64,000 nucleotides of DNA from Trichococcus flocculiformis (GCF_900113645.1 NZ_FOQC01000006.1:31963-95962); one strand, 5' to 3'; shown: positions 50,430 to 59,954, counted from the first letter of the stretch. Numbers and translations are program-made. The notes: generated by a model from the sequence alone, not told the origin.

Positions 50430-51434
50430 ATGACTGAAAAAAACAAAATCGCAATCGTAAATTCAAGCAGCTTCGGGAAAATGTTTGACGCGCATCTGGC
50501 AAGGGTGGGAAAATTGGGACCGGTCGATCGTTTCGATTTCGACGGCGAGATACCGGGAAAGGAACTGGCGGAGGCTCTGCAAGGATACAACATCATCATC
50601 GCGAGTGTGACGCCATTCTTCACAAGGGAATTTTTCGAACATAAAGATGAGCTGAAGCTGATCGCGCGTCACGGAATCGGGTTCAACAATGTCGATCTGG
50701 AAGCTGCCAAAGAGCATGGAACCGTAGTGACGATCGTTCCGGCATTGATAGAGCGCGATGCTGTAGCCGAAAACAATGTCACCAACTTGCTGGCACTGAT
50801 GCGGCGAACGATCGAGTCGGCAGCGGAAGTCAAGAAAGACCGCTGGGAAAACCGGGCTAAGTTCATCGGAAACGGTCTTTGCGGCAAAACGGTCGGCGTA
50901 ATCGGTGTCGGTAATATCGGTAGCCGAGTAGTTGAAATTCTACATTATGGATTCAGATGTGAAGTGCTGGGAGTCGATCCGAACAAGACCGCGTTGGAAA
51001 TCGACATTTTCGGCGGTAAGAAAGTCGAGTTGGATGAACTGCTGGAGCGGGCCGAGGTCATTTGCCTCTGTGCAAGCCTGAATGACACGAATTACCACCT
51101 TATTTCAAAAGAAACCATCGCGAAAATGAAGGACGGTATCTACATCTCCAACTCAGCTCGCGGGGCGCTTGTTGAAGAATCGGACATCATCGAAGCGATC
51201 GAGAGCGGAAAACTGCGCGGATACGCGACCGATGTTCTGGAGGTGGAGCCGGGCCGTAGTGACCATCCGTTCCTGGATTTTGCGAACATCATTGTGACAC
51301 CGCATACATCTGCTTATACGATGGAATGCTTGGAGGGGATGGGCGACAAATGTGTTTCCGATTGTGAAGCCATCGTGGAAGGGAGGATGCCGCAACGAGC
51401 AGTGCAACCGATCAGTCCTTACATCACAAAATGA
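50430..51434 (+). CDS. D-isomer-specific 2-hydroxyacid dehydrogenase
   Basis: A 334-residue NAD-dependent oxidoreductase. The nucleotide fold is V-G-V-I-G-V-G-N-I-G-S (about 151-161); catalytic blocks are N-S-A-R-G-A-L-V-E and the histidine in T-P-H-T-S-A. Start 50430 follows GGAGGAG with good spacing. First gene of the operon. It likely reduces or oxidises a keto/hydroxy acid in the uronate pathway, perhaps standing in for fructuronate reductase; this is inferred from context. Confidence 0.88.
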   Translation: MTEKNKIAIVNSSSFGKMFDAHLARVGKLGPVDRFDFDGEIPGKELAEALQGYNIIIASVTPFFTREFFEHKDELKLIARHGIGFNNVDLEAAKEHGTVVTIVPALIERDAVAENNVTNLLALMRRTIESAAEVKKDRWENRAKFIGNGLCGKTVGVIGVGNIGSRVVEILHYGFRCEVLGVDPNKTALEIDIFGGKKVELDELLERAEVICLCASLNDTNYHLISKETIAKMKDGIYISNSARGALVEESDIIEAIESGKLRGYATDVLEVEPGRSDHPFLDFANIIVTPHTSAYTMECLEGMGDKCVSDCEAIVEGRMPQRAVQPISPYITK

Positions 51435-51450
51435 GAGGGTGGAACGATAG

Positions 51451-52554
51451 ATGAATACAGCAGTAAATGTCAAAGTCGGCCCGCAATTTTATAAATACGG
51501 GCAGGGTGCCATGGAAGTGATCCCGGACATACTGAATGAATACGGTGTGAAACGGGTGTTGTTGGTCCACGGAACGGTTTCATGGGAGAAGGCAAGACCG
51601 TATCTGGATTTTTTGGATGAGGAGTTTACAATCCAATACGAAAAATACAACGGGGAATGCAGCTACAATGAAGCAAACAGGTTGGCAAAGATAGTCGAAG
51701 AGGGGAACTTTGATTTCATCATCGGTGTCGGTGGAGGAAAGTTATGCGATTTAGTGTACTACGTTGGAGCGCTTGCGAAAAAACCTTTTGGGGTCGTTCC
51801 GACATTGGCGAGCAATTGTGCGCCATGGGCACCGTTATCTGTCATGTACAAAGACAACGGGCTTGCTGAAGGCAAAACAGAACATTATAAAAGACAAGCA
51901 GCCTTTCTGATCACTGATCCTGCGCTGGTTGTCGATGCCCCGATCAAATTCTTTATCGCCGGACTTGCCGATACCTTAGCGAAGTGGTACGAATCCGACA
52001 TGATATTGGAACAGCCGCAGTTTGAAGCGAATAATTTTTTGATGCTTGCCCGGCATTCGGCAAGGATTTGCAAAGATGTCATTGCTGAAGACGGGTTAAA
52101 GGCAATCGAAGACATGCGTACTGGCGTTGCATCGGCAGAGTTTATCAAAGTATCTGAAATCATCTTCGGTGTTGCAGGTTTGGTCGGCGGATTCGGTGAC
52201 AAATATGCCCGTAATACTGCCGCTCATGCCATCCATGATGCGATTTCGGCTTACTTGCCCGGAGTCCATGACTATTTGCATGGCGAAAAAGTGGCTTATG
52301 GCATTTTTTATCAATTGGCCTTGGAAGGGAAATGGCAAGTGATTGATGAGCTGATCCCGATGTACGAGAGCTTGCATCTACCAAAGTCTTTGACGGAAAT
52401 GGGCGAGTACCCATTATCGGAAGAAGCGTTGGACAACATAGTGGCATTGATCAACAAAAAAGAAAAAGTGCATTTGCTGCCGATCCCGATCAATGAAACA
52501 ATCTTGAAAAAAGCAATAATAGATTTAGAAAAATACATAAATATGGAGGTATAG
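51451..52554 (+). CDS. Iron-type alcohol dehydrogenase family (GldA/HcxA-like)
   Basis: A 367-residue member of the glycerol dehydrogenase-like branch. The NAD motif is G-V-G-G-G-K-L-C-D, and the metal-binding aspartate and histidines are in G-L-A-D-T-L-A-K and in the A-H-A-I-H-D and P-G-V-H-D-Y-L-H-G-E-K stretches. HcxA-type enzymes act on 2-keto/hydroxy acids, consistent with a sugar-acid operon. 16 bases after the preceding gene. Confidence 0.85.
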   Translation: MNTAVNVKVGPQFYKYGQGAMEVIPDILNEYGVKRVLLVHGTVSWEKARPYLDFLDEEFTIQYEKYNGECSYNEANRLAKIVEEGNFDFIIGVGGGKLCDLVYYVGALAKKPFGVVPTLASNCAPWAPLSVMYKDNGLAEGKTEHYKRQAAFLITDPALVVDAPIKFFIAGLADTLAKWYESDMILEQPQFEANNFLMLARHSARICKDVIAEDGLKAIEDMRTGVASAEFIKVSEIIFGVAGLVGGFGDKYARNTAAHAIHDAISAYLPGVHDYLHGEKVAYGIFYQLALEGKWQVIDELIPMYESLHLPKSLTEMGEYPLSEEALDNIVALINKKEKVHLLPIPINETILKKAIIDLEKYINMEV

Positions 52555-52557
52555 GCA

Positions 52558-53382
52558 ATGGAAAATATTACCGCAATACAAAGTTTGCTGATTGCACTTT
52601 GGGTAGGGGCAGTCATGTCACGTGCATTTTTAGGTGGAGCGACATTAACGTTACGTTTTTCCCCGTTGATGACGGGTTTGATCGCAGGTATCGTAATGGG
52701 GGATGTTCAACAAGCAATGATTATCACAGCAGCGATCCAACTAATTTATATGGGGGTTTTCTCTCCAGGGGGAACGATGCCTTCTGAACCAGCAATCGCA
52801 GCAGCGATAGCGGTTCCGGTCGCTTTGATGGGTAACCTGCAGCCTGAAGCCGCGATAGCGGTAGCTGTTCCGGTAGGTTTACTGGGTGCTTATCTGTACC
52901 AATTCAGATTTTTCATCAACACGTTTCTGGGTAAATACACCGATAAAGCCGTAGAAGACTTGAATGACGGCGGAATCGTGAGATCGATCATCCTTTATCC
53001 GACAATCGCTTCTTTCCTTTTGTTTGTGCCGTTAGTATTCATTGCTTTGTACTTCGGAGCACCTGTTATCGCTGATGTCATCACCGCTCTTGAAGGTACG
53101 GTTGTGTTCCACATCCTTACAGTTGTCGGCGGCGGTTTAGCGGCTATCGGTATTGCAACAACGATTTATGTCATCGGCCGTAAAGACTATATGGTTTTCT
53201 TCCTGTTAGCTTACTTGATGAGCGTTGTGTTGGCTTCCTTGTCAATCACAATGGTAACTTATGCCATCATCGGCGCTTTGATTGCAGCCATTTTCGTACT
53301 GGCTAAAGGACAGGGTGCAAAAGCAGCTCCTGCTTCCGCGGGCAGTGCCTCTCTTGATGATGACGATGATGACGATTTCTAA
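52558..53382 (+). CDS. PTS EIIC component, mannose/sorbose family
   Basis: A 274-residue membrane channel subunit with many helices, Q-L-I-Y-M-G-V-F-S-P-G-G-T-M-P-S-E-P near 60-77, and an unusual acidic tail ending D-D-D-D-D-D-D-F. GGAGG precedes the ATG. With EIID it forms the translocation unit for a sugar or sugar acid. Confidence 0.93.
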   Translation: MENITAIQSLLIALWVGAVMSRAFLGGATLTLRFSPLMTGLIAGIVMGDVQQAMIITAAIQLIYMGVFSPGGTMPSEPAIAAAIAVPVALMGNLQPEAAIAVAVPVGLLGAYLYQFRFFINTFLGKYTDKAVEDLNDGGIVRSIILYPTIASFLLFVPLVFIALYFGAPVIADVITALEGTVVFHILTVVGGGLAAIGIATTIYVIGRKDYMVFFLLAYLMSVVLASLSITMVTYAIIGALIAAIFVLAKGQGAKAAPASAGSASLDDDDDDDF

Positions 53383-53413
53383 AAAGCAGGCAAATTGAAA
53401 GGAAGATGAAAAA

Positions 53414-54283
53414 ATGATAAACGCTAATCTAGATGCTAAAGAAAAAAACATATTAGCACCAGAAGAAATAACCGCTAAAGATGTTACGAAAACCTATTTA
53501 CGCTGGCACTTTGCGAACGAAATTCCCCACTCATTCGAACGTTATCTGGCGCCTTCGCTGCTTTATGCGATGATGCCGATTCTGCGCAAACTGTACAAAG
53601 ATGAGGATCAATTGAGAGCTGCCTACAAACGTCAATTGCTGTTCTTCAATACGCAACTTTCATGGGGTGGCGGCGTCATCACAGGGCTGATGTCTTCGAT
53701 GGAACAAGAACGCGCCAAAGAAGTTGTGAACGGCGAAGAAGTTACCATGACTGACGATCTGATGTACAATACGAAAGCTGGTTTGATGGGCGCTTTGGCA
53801 GGGATCGGTGATTCGATCGACTCAGGGACTGTGCAATACATTTTCATCGCCATCGCTGTTCCTTGGGCACAAATGGGTAGCCCAATCGGCGCCTTATTCC
53901 CATTCGTCGCTTTTGCTCTTTACCAAGTATTGTTAGGTGTATTCTTTGCACGAAGCGCATTCAAGACAGGTAAAAATGCGACTGGTGTGATGCACAGTGC
54001 TGGAATCCAGACTGTCATCGAAATGCTGTCTATCCTGGGTATGTTCATGATGGGGATTTTAGCCGGAAATTACGTTAAAGTTTCGTCAAGTTTAGAATTT
54101 GCAATCTCCGGACGGCCATTTGTCCTTCAGGAAACGCTGGATAAGATCATGCCTGGCATGTTGCCGTTGGCTGTTGTTCTGGGTGTATACTTCTACTACA
54201 TCAAAAAAGGTCTGAAAGTAACACGTGCGTTAGTAGGGTTGACGCTGATTCTGATTGTTCTGGCAGGCATAGGTATTCTATAA
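53414..54283 (+). CDS. PTS EIID component, mannose/sorbose family
   Basis: A 289-residue subunit. The family N-terminus is S-F-E-R-Y-L-A-P-S-L-L-Y-A-M-M-P near 43, followed by F-F-N-T-Q...G-G and G-A-L-A-G-I-G-D-S-I-D, and C-terminal helices. AAAGGAAG precedes the start. Partner of EIIC. Confidence 0.95.
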   Translation: MINANLDAKEKNILAPEEITAKDVTKTYLRWHFANEIPHSFERYLAPSLLYAMMPILRKLYKDEDQLRAAYKRQLLFFNTQLSWGGGVITGLMSSMEQERAKEVVNGEEVTMTDDLMYNTKAGLMGALAGIGDSIDSGTVQYIFIAIAVPWAQMGSPIGALFPFVAFALYQVLLGVFFARSAFKTGKNATGVMHSAGIQTVIEMLSILGMFMMGILAGNYVKVSSSLEFAISGRPFVLQETLDKIMPGMLPLAVVLGVYFYYIKKGLKVTRALVGLTLILIVLAGIGIL

Positions 54284-54313
54284 AAGGTTCATTAAGAAAG
54301 GGAAGTGTGAAAA

Positions 54314-54817
54314 ATGGGAGCAGTAAATTTAGCGCGTGTAGATGAAAGATTGATCCATGGTCAAGTCATGTTGACATTATCCCAACGAGACGGGGTCAAT
54401 TCGATCTTTGTAGTTGATGATGTTGTTGCCAAAGATAAATTCATGAAAGATTTATACAAGAGTGCGGGAAGCCGTACCGGACAAAAAACGATTGTCATGA
54501 CGGAAGAAAAGTGCAAATTTTATTGGGATGAGTTCAAGTTTAAAGAGTACAGTGCTATCCTGATCACAAAAACAGTGACAGGCATCTACAACTTGGTCAA
54601 ACATGGTGTTCCGATCAAGGACCTGAATATCGGCGGAATCGCTAAAAAAGGCGATGACGATATTCTGGTTACAAAATCGGTTTATCTGAACAAAGCAGAT
54701 GCGCTGAAATTGAAAGAATTAAATGAAGAATATGGTGTCGAAAACATCTACTTCCAAGCAACGCCCTCTTCTTCAAGCTCCAGTTTAGCGGATGTATTGA
54801 AGCAATTCGGGTTATAA
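54314..54817 (+). CDS. PTS EIIB component, mannose/sorbose family
   Basis: A 167-residue cytoplasmic phosphotransfer protein. The phosphorylated histidine is in V-D-E-R-L-I-H15-G-Q-V; I-G-G-I-A-K follows in the family position. It passes phosphate from EIIA to the incoming substrate. Confidence 0.95.
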   Translation: MGAVNLARVDERLIHGQVMLTLSQRDGVNSIFVVDDVVAKDKFMKDLYKSAGSRTGQKTIVMTEEKCKFYWDEFKFKEYSAILITKTVTGIYNLVKHGVPIKDLNIGGIAKKGDDDILVTKSVYLNKADALKLKELNEEYGVENIYFQATPSSSSSSLADVLKQFGL

Positions 54818-54912
54818 AATAAATCTGAGCGAGGAAGCAGTTATTGAGTAACAGCAATAGCTGCTTTTCTCAAACATGAAAATAGTGAGCAAGATGATAG
54901 GTGGCAAATACT

Positions 54913-55800
54913 ATGCAGCAAAATGAAAAATTTAAAGATTGGCTATTTCGATATCAGTCCTTTTATCGTGTGCGTCGCACGGATAAAAGCAAACGGCGGT
55001 TTCTCTCGGCATTGGTGGCGGATATTTCAGAGATGCGGGAAGATGTGCAGGTGATCGAGTACAATCGACACGAAAAGTATGCTTCAAGGAACGTTTACGT
55101 TGGCGATATCGAAAAAGCGGATCAGATCATTTGCACGTATTATGATACGCCGATTCAGCATTTTGGTCCTTATGTTTTATTTGACCGAAAAGAACAGGAA
55201 AAACGGACGACCAGTTTCATCGTTGCCACTTCCGTGTTATTGCTTCTGGCAGGTATAGCAGGAACGCTCCTTTATATGCGGTACGCTTCAGGTACGGCTG
55301 ACTTGATTTCTGTTCGTACCGCACTTATTGCTCTTGCATATGGCGTCTATTTTTACTTGTTCGGAAAAATCACTAAGGGACTACCTGATCGAAGAACTGT
55401 GGTCCGGAATACATCGTCAGTTTTGGCTTTGTTGGCGATGATCAATGATACAAAAGTAAAAGACGAGAAGACAGCTTTTGCTTTTGTGGATGAAGGTAGT
55501 TTTGGTGAAAGTGGTCTCGAAGCAATGCTTACGCCCAAAAATAAGAAAGCAAAGATATTTTATCTGGATTGCGTAGGTGCGGATGCACCGCTGCATGTCA
55601 TCGGAAATGATATTTCTAAGGCGAAATTATCGGAAATGAGTATTGATCATCAGTCATCGGACGAAAAAATCAATTATATCTTCAGTGCAAAAATATCGGA
55701 AAAAGAGCAAAAAACGCAATTTCATCTGGATAAATCGGATTTGAACAAAAAGAATTTAAATATGGAAAATATCACAAAAGTTATGGAATTGTGCAGATAA
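54913..55800 (+). CDS. Unrecognised membrane protein, possibly a degenerate M28-like peptidase
   Basis: A 295-residue protein with two membrane helices (about 103-125 and 134-153). The N-terminal part ends I-I-C-T-Y-Y-D-T-P; the C-terminal part reads V-R-N-T-S-S-V-L-A-L-L-A, then T-A-F-A-F-V-D-E-G-S-F-G-E-S-G. This order resembles M28 aminopeptidases (H-x-D-T, N-T-S-G-V-A, F-x-D-E-E) but the metal ligands are not kept. It lies between EIIB and EIIA in the PTS operon. Start ATG 54913 follows AGGTGG; GTG 54901 overlaps that site. Function unknown. Confidence 0.55.
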   Translation: MQQNEKFKDWLFRYQSFYRVRRTDKSKRRFLSALVADISEMREDVQVIEYNRHEKYASRNVYVGDIEKADQIICTYYDTPIQHFGPYVLFDRKEQEKRTTSFIVATSVLLLLAGIAGTLLYMRYASGTADLISVRTALIALAYGVYFYLFGKITKGLPDRRTVVRNTSSVLALLAMINDTKVKDEKTAFAFVDEGSFGESGLEAMLTPKNKKAKIFYLDCVGADAPLHVIGNDISKAKLSEMSIDHQSSDEKINYIFSAKISEKEQKTQFHLDKSDLNKKNLNMENITKVMELCR

Positions 55801-55836
55801 ATGCTGTGCATTCTCCAAAACAAAGGAGGATTATTA

Positions 55837-56283
55837 ATGTTAGGGATTATCGTTGCGACACATGGAACGTTAAGCGATGGACTTAAAAATTCGGCGGAAG
55901 TGATTTTTGGGCCGACAAATAATATCAAAACAGCGAACTTGAATCTTGGAGATGACGTGCAGGCGTTAGGCGCAAAAATTAAGGAATCCATCCATGAAGT
56001 AGATCAAGGGGATGGAATCATTGTGTTGGTGGATCTGGTGAGCGCCAGCCCGTATAACCAATCGGTGCTTGTGACGAATAGTCTGGAGAAACCACTGCAA
56101 GATTCTGTGCATATCATTGGCGGAGTAAACCTTCCGATGTTGTTGGAAGCAATCAACCATCAATTGATCGGAACACAGGTTGATCAAGCCGCTAAAGCAA
56201 TTATTGCGCAAGGGAAGAGCAGCATCAGCGATTGGCATGTGTCCATGGTTACAGAAGATGATGAAGAGGACGATACTTTTTAA
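55837..56283 (+). CDS. PTS EIIA component, mannose family
   Basis: A 148-residue cytoplasmic protein with phosphorylated histidine in V-A-T-H9-G-T-L-S and the family block [12 protein letters not shown]. Start 55837 follows AAAGGAGG; the frame from 55801 begins before it. It receives phosphate from HPr and gives it to EIIB. Confidence 0.95.
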   Translation: MLGIIVATHGTLSDGLKNSAEVIFGPTNNIKTANLNLGDDVQALGAKIKESIHEVDQGDGIIVLVDLVSASPYNQSVLVTNSLEKPLQDSVHIIGGVNLPMLLEAINHQLIGTQVDQAAKAIIAQGKSSISDWHVSMVTEDDEEDDTF

Positions 56284-56312
56284 GAAAAATAGAAGGAAAA
56301 GGGGAATGCTGA

Positions 56313-57380
56313 ATGAAGTGGGGATTTAGATGGTACGGAGAAAAGGGCGACACGATTCCGTTGGATCATGTTCGCCAAATTCCTGGAATAAACGGAGTTG
56401 TGGGAACGTTATTGAACAAGTTGCCTGGAGATGTATGGGAAGTTTCTGAAATCCAAGAATTGAAAGAGTCCGTGGAAAAAGGCGGTCTGGAATTATTGGG
56501 GATTGAAAGTGTAGCGATCCATGATGCAATCAAAGCAGGAACATCTGAACGCGATCAATACATTGAAAATTACATTACGACAATCAAGAACCTGTCCGCA
56601 TGCGATGTTCGCATGATTTGTTACAGCTTCAAGCCGATTTTTGGTTGGGCAAAGACAGACTTATTCTATGAAAACAAAGATGGCAGCTTCTCGCTTGTAT
56701 ACGATCAAGCTGTCGTGGACAAGATGGAACCGGCTGATATGTATAAACTGATCCACAGCCAATCGAAAGGCTTCAGCCTGCCTGGTTGGGAAGAAGAGCG
56801 TCTGAATAAATTCAGCAAATTGGTAGAAATGTACGAAGGCGTAACGGAAGAAATCTTATTTGAAAACTTAAGTTATTTCTTGAAAAAAATCATTCCAGTT
56901 TGTGAGGAAATGGATGTCAAGATGGCTATTCACCCGGATGATCCGCCGTTTGAACTTTTTGGCTTCCCGCGCATCACGAAGAATTTGGAAGACCTGAAAA
57001 AAATCCTCAGCATTGTTGATTCTCCATACAACGGACTTACGCTTTGCACAGGTTCCCTTGGAGCTGAACCAAACAATGATATGGTTGAAATCATCCATGA
57101 AGTCGGGAACAAAATCAACTTTGTTCACTTCCGCAATGTCGAATTTTTAGGCGAGCGTAAATTCAGGGAGTCCGCACATTTGAGCACGGATGGCTCCTTG
57201 GATATGTATGCCATTATGAAAGCTTTAGTAGATGTCGGATTTGACGGAGTTATCCGTCCCGATCACGGGCGTACTGTTTTTGGCGAAGTCGCAATGCCTG
57301 GTTATGGATTGTATGACCGCGCGATGGGCATTACGTATCTGCAAGGATTGCTTGAAGCAATTACGAAGGCAAAAGGATAA
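56313..57380 (+). CDS. uxuA: Mannonate dehydratase
   Basis: A 355-residue TIM-barrel enzyme that dehydrates D-mannonate to 2-keto-3-deoxygluconate. The family start is M-K-W-G-F-R-W-Y-G; metal and catalytic blocks A-I-H-P-D-D-P-P, L-C-T-G-S-L-G, V-H-F-R-N-V and I-R-P-D-H-G-R follow. Full length. It shows that the operon handles glucuronate- or fructuronate-derived material. Confidence 0.96.
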   Translation: MKWGFRWYGEKGDTIPLDHVRQIPGINGVVGTLLNKLPGDVWEVSEIQELKESVEKGGLELLGIESVAIHDAIKAGTSERDQYIENYITTIKNLSACDVRMICYSFKPIFGWAKTDLFYENKDGSFSLVYDQAVVDKMEPADMYKLIHSQSKGFSLPGWEEERLNKFSKLVEMYEGVTEEILFENLSYFLKKIIPVCEEMDVKMAIHPDDPPFELFGFPRITKNLEDLKKILSIVDSPYNGLTLCTGSLGAEPNNDMVEIIHEVGNKINFVHFRNVEFLGERKFRESAHLSTDGSLDMYAIMKALVDVGFDGVIRPDHGRTVFGEVAMPGYGLYDRAMGITYLQGLLEAITKAKG

Positions 57381-57412
57381 ATTTCCGCGATGCCAGAAAG
57401 CGAGAGTTGAAA

Positions 57413-58054
57413 ATGCCAGCAAATATGGAACACGAAATCTATCGACAAATCGAAGAAACGAAATTGTTGCCTCTTTATACAGCGACTGATCTTTCTTGTC
57501 TGGAGCGGTTGGAAGAGATTTTAGTCAAGAACGAAGTGCGTTTTATCGAAGTGACATTCCGAAGTGACTTAGCTTTGGATGCCATCAGGAAGTTAGCCCA
57601 GTCCGGAGAATTGATTGTCGGCGCAGGCACTGTGCGGACGTTGAAAGAAGCGAAGGATGCGGTTGAAAATGGCGCAAAATTCATTGTTTCACCAGCAATC
57701 GTTCCGGACGTAATCGAGTACTGTATCGGACAGGATATCCCTGTATTTCCTGGAACGGCAACGCCAGGAGATATCCAGCGGGCTACGGAATACGGTATCA
57801 AGGTTGTGAAGTTTTTCCCTGCAGATATTTACGGAGGGTTAAAAGCGATCAACGCTTTGAGTGGTCCTTTCTATGACGTCAAATTCTTGCCGACCGGCGG
57901 AATCAACGCTGACAATTTTATGGACTATGTCGAAAATGACCACATCGTAGCGGTAGGCGGCTCGTTCATCATCTCTGAAGCAGTCATCAAAAAAGATGAT
58001 GGAAAGACAGCCGATAAAATACTGAAAACACTGGTGGATAAAATCAGAGCTTAA
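57413..58054 (+). CDS. eda: KDPG/KHG aldolase
   Basis: A 213-residue class I aldolase that splits 2-keto-3-deoxy-6-phosphogluconate to pyruvate and glyceraldehyde 3-phosphate. Motifs are F-I-E-V-T-F-R, V-G-A-G-T-V-R, P-G-T-A-T-P-G-D-I, the Schiff-base lysine in V-K-F-F-P-A and L-P-T-G-G-I. ATG 57413 is preferred to TTG 57407. Last gene of the operon. No KDG kinase gene is in the window. Confidence 0.95.
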   Translation: MPANMEHEIYRQIEETKLLPLYTATDLSCLERLEEILVKNEVRFIEVTFRSDLALDAIRKLAQSGELIVGAGTVRTLKEAKDAVENGAKFIVSPAIVPDVIEYCIGQDIPVFPGTATPGDIQRATEYGIKVVKFFPADIYGGLKAINALSGPFYDVKFLPTGGINADNFMDYVENDHIVAVGGSFIISEAVIKKDDGKTADKILKTLVDKIRA

Positions 58055-58102
58055 AATTGGTTGCTGGGTAATGCATGTTCAGGAGTATTGGGCAGAAATG
58101 CA

Positions 58103-58151
58103 AAAAATAGCCGTATGCGTTGTGATTCATTTCGCGCATACGGCTATTTTT
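58103..58151 (+). terminator. Terminator of the uronate operon
   Basis: AAAAATAGCCGTATGCG pairs with CGCATACGGCTATTTTT; functional in both directions. Confidence 0.9.
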
Positions 58152-58192
58152 GCATATCGATTGGATAAACTGTTGCATGTCTGTTTTGGGAC

Positions 58193-58223
58193 AAAAAAAC
58201 GTTGGATGCTCGATCATCCAACG
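58193..58223 (-). terminator. Terminator after mscL
   Basis: On the minus strand CGTTGGATG-ATCGAG-CATCCAACG is followed by T7. The adjoining GGGACAAAA (plus strand, 58188) resembles the dispersed motif but is explained by the T run. Confidence 0.85.
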
Positions 58224-58235
58224 CTCACTCCGCTC

Positions 58236-58631
58236 TTATTCGGCTTTTTTGTTCTGATCAACCATCAAATCACGGATTTCTTTCAGATAAAGTTCAACAA
58301 CCGGTACTTCTGCTTCAACTTCCACGGGTTCTTCCTCAGGCATTTTGCGTTTGAGTTTGTTGATTACCTTTATCATCAGGAAGAGGACAAGGGCGATCAG
58401 CAGGAAGTTCAGTACGGCTTGCAAAAAATTACCGTACGTGAAGTCGGCCTGGCCGATCTTGAATGAAAGGCCTGTCAAGTCAGCGTTACCGGTTACGGCT
58501 ACGATGATCGGTGTAATGATATCTTTGACTAATGAATTAACGATTGCTGTAAATGCACCCCCGATGACAACCCCGACGGCAAGATCAAGCACATTCCCAC
58601 GCATGATGAATGTTTTAAATTCTTTCCACAT
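58236..58631 (-). CDS. mscL: Large-conductance mechanosensitive channel
   Basis: A 131-residue pentameric channel that opens on hypo-osmotic shock. N-terminus F-K-T-F-I-M-R-G-N-V-L-D-L-A-V-G-V-V-I-G-G-A-F is the pore helix; a second helix near 70-90 precedes a charged tail. Start 58631 follows GGAGGTG; 58646 lies before it. Confidence 0.96.
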   Translation of the reverse strand: MWKEFKTFIMRGNVLDLAVGVVIGGAFTAIVNSLVKDIITPIIVAVTGNADLTGLSFKIGQADFTYGNFLQAVLNFLLIALVLFLMIKVINKLKRKMPEEEPVEVEAEVPVVELYLKEIRDLMVDQNKKAE

Positions 58632-58719
58632 ATTTTTCACCTCCATCTAATATAAGTGTATTTCAAGTTCGGCGAAATGGCAAAAAATACGGAGTATAAT
58701 GGATAATATTTCTGTGTTT

Positions 58720-59850
58720 TTAGCAAGTCGTCTGTTTGATGTAAGCGTCAATCGGATAGTCTTCGAGGGGCAAGGTGCTTTGTTGCTCACGGACCAGTTC
58801 GGTCAACAAATACCCGATCAATGGGCCGGAAGTCAACCCGGATGAGCCGAGACCGCTTGCCGCGAAGCAGTTATCCAGACCCGGGACACTACCGAAAAAG
58901 GGGCTGAAATCGGAGGTGTAGGCCCGCGTACCGACACGGATATCCGCGACGGGCGCTTCTTTTAGGTCAGGGAGCCAAGCATAGGCTTGTTCCAGCATCG
59001 GATCCGTAATGGAAGCATCGGGCTGTAGATCATAGCCTTTGTCGTTTTCATGGCTTGCGCCGACGACTGTTTTCCCTTGGCCAAACGGAAGCAGATCGAT
59101 TTCACCTTGAGGCATAATGACCGGGCAGTCCTGCAGAGCGCTGTTTTCAGTTTGGAGGACAACCAGCTGCCCTTTTTGTCCGCGGACGTCGACTGTGTAC
59201 CCGAGCGGCTGGAGTAGCTCAGGTAGCCAAGCGCCTGCCGCCAGGATGACTGCATCGAATTTTTGCTGTCTTCCGTCCGGTGTCAAGACGGACAAGGTGC
59301 CATCGTTATCCTTGGAGAGTGAAACGGTCCCTTTGTGGATACTGCCTCCGAAGCGGGATGTCGCCTGCAGCAATGTATTCGTCAATTCCCGACCGTCCAC
59401 GCGGGCGCCGCCGCCCACGTAAAGTGCTTGTTCGACGTTGCTGAGCGGCGGGAAGATTTTTTTGATTTCGGTGCCTTTGAGGATAGCGACGTTCCCGATC
59501 AGAGGTGCCTGCTCGCGACGTTCCAGTGCACGGTCATGGACCTCCTGGAGGTATTCGACGGATTGTCCTAGGATCAGGGCGCCGCAACGTGCGTAGGCAT
59601 CCGTCTCCAAGCCGTCGGAAGCCAAGTCGGCCATCAGTTTGTCATAAAAAGCCGCGCCTTCGGAGACGAGGCGGTACCACTTTTTGTTGCGGCGTCTGGA
59701 CAGCCAAGGGCAAATGATTCCTGCCGCTGCGGCTGTTGCTTGGCCGGTACCGCTGTCGAACACGCTGACGCTGTAGCCGGCTTTTGCCGAGTAGTAACTT
59801 GCGGTGGCGCCGACGATGCCGCCACCGATGACTGCAATCTTCTTTTTCAT
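58720..59850 (-). CDS. FAD-dependent D-amino acid dehydrogenase/oxidase-like protein
   Basis: A 376-residue flavoprotein of the DAO/DadA family. FAD binding is I-A-V-I-G-G-G-I-V-G-A-T (about 4-15); A-A-G-A-W-L-P-E and G-R-E-L-T fit the family, and the C-terminal G-L-G-S-S-G-L binds the cofactor. It oxidises an amine or amino acid to the keto form. It lies just after proBA, in the same direction but beyond a terminator. Substrate unknown; a proline or glycine derivative would fit. Confidence 0.85.
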   Translation of the reverse strand: MKKKIAVIGGGIVGATASYYSAKAGYSVSVFDSGTGQATAAAAGIICPWLSRRRNKKWYRLVSEGAAFYDKLMADLASDGLETDAYARCGALILGQSVEYLQEVHDRALERREQAPLIGNVAILKGTEIKKIFPPLSNVEQALYVGGGARVDGRELTNTLLQATSRFGGSIHKGTVSLSKDNDGTLSVLTPDGRQQKFDAVILAAGAWLPELLQPLGYTVDVRGQKGQLVVLQTENSALQDCPVIMPQGEIDLLPFGQGKTVVGASHENDKGYDLQPDASITDPMLEQAYAWLPDLKEAPVADIRVGTRAYTSDFSPFFGSVPGLDNCFAASGLGSSGLTSGPLIGYLLTELVREQQSTLPLEDYPIDAYIKQTTC

Positions 59851-59906
59851 TGGTGTAATCATTCCTTTTCTCTGTAAGACGGTGTTTGCTGCTGATGGAC
59901 AGAAAA

Positions 59907-59928
59907 AGCCGGGAACGGTGTCCCGGCT
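59907..59928 (-). terminator. Terminator of proBA
   Basis: AGCCGGGA pairs with TCCCGGCT; on the minus strand it is followed by TTTTTC. Confidence 0.85.
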
Positions 59929-59954
59929 CTCGATATTTTTGATGAGGATTCTTC

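Noticed and set aside
58188..58200. Fifth copy of the GGGACAAAA repeat
   Set aside because: The A run is the complement of the T tract of the mscL terminator and the rest of the motif is missing.
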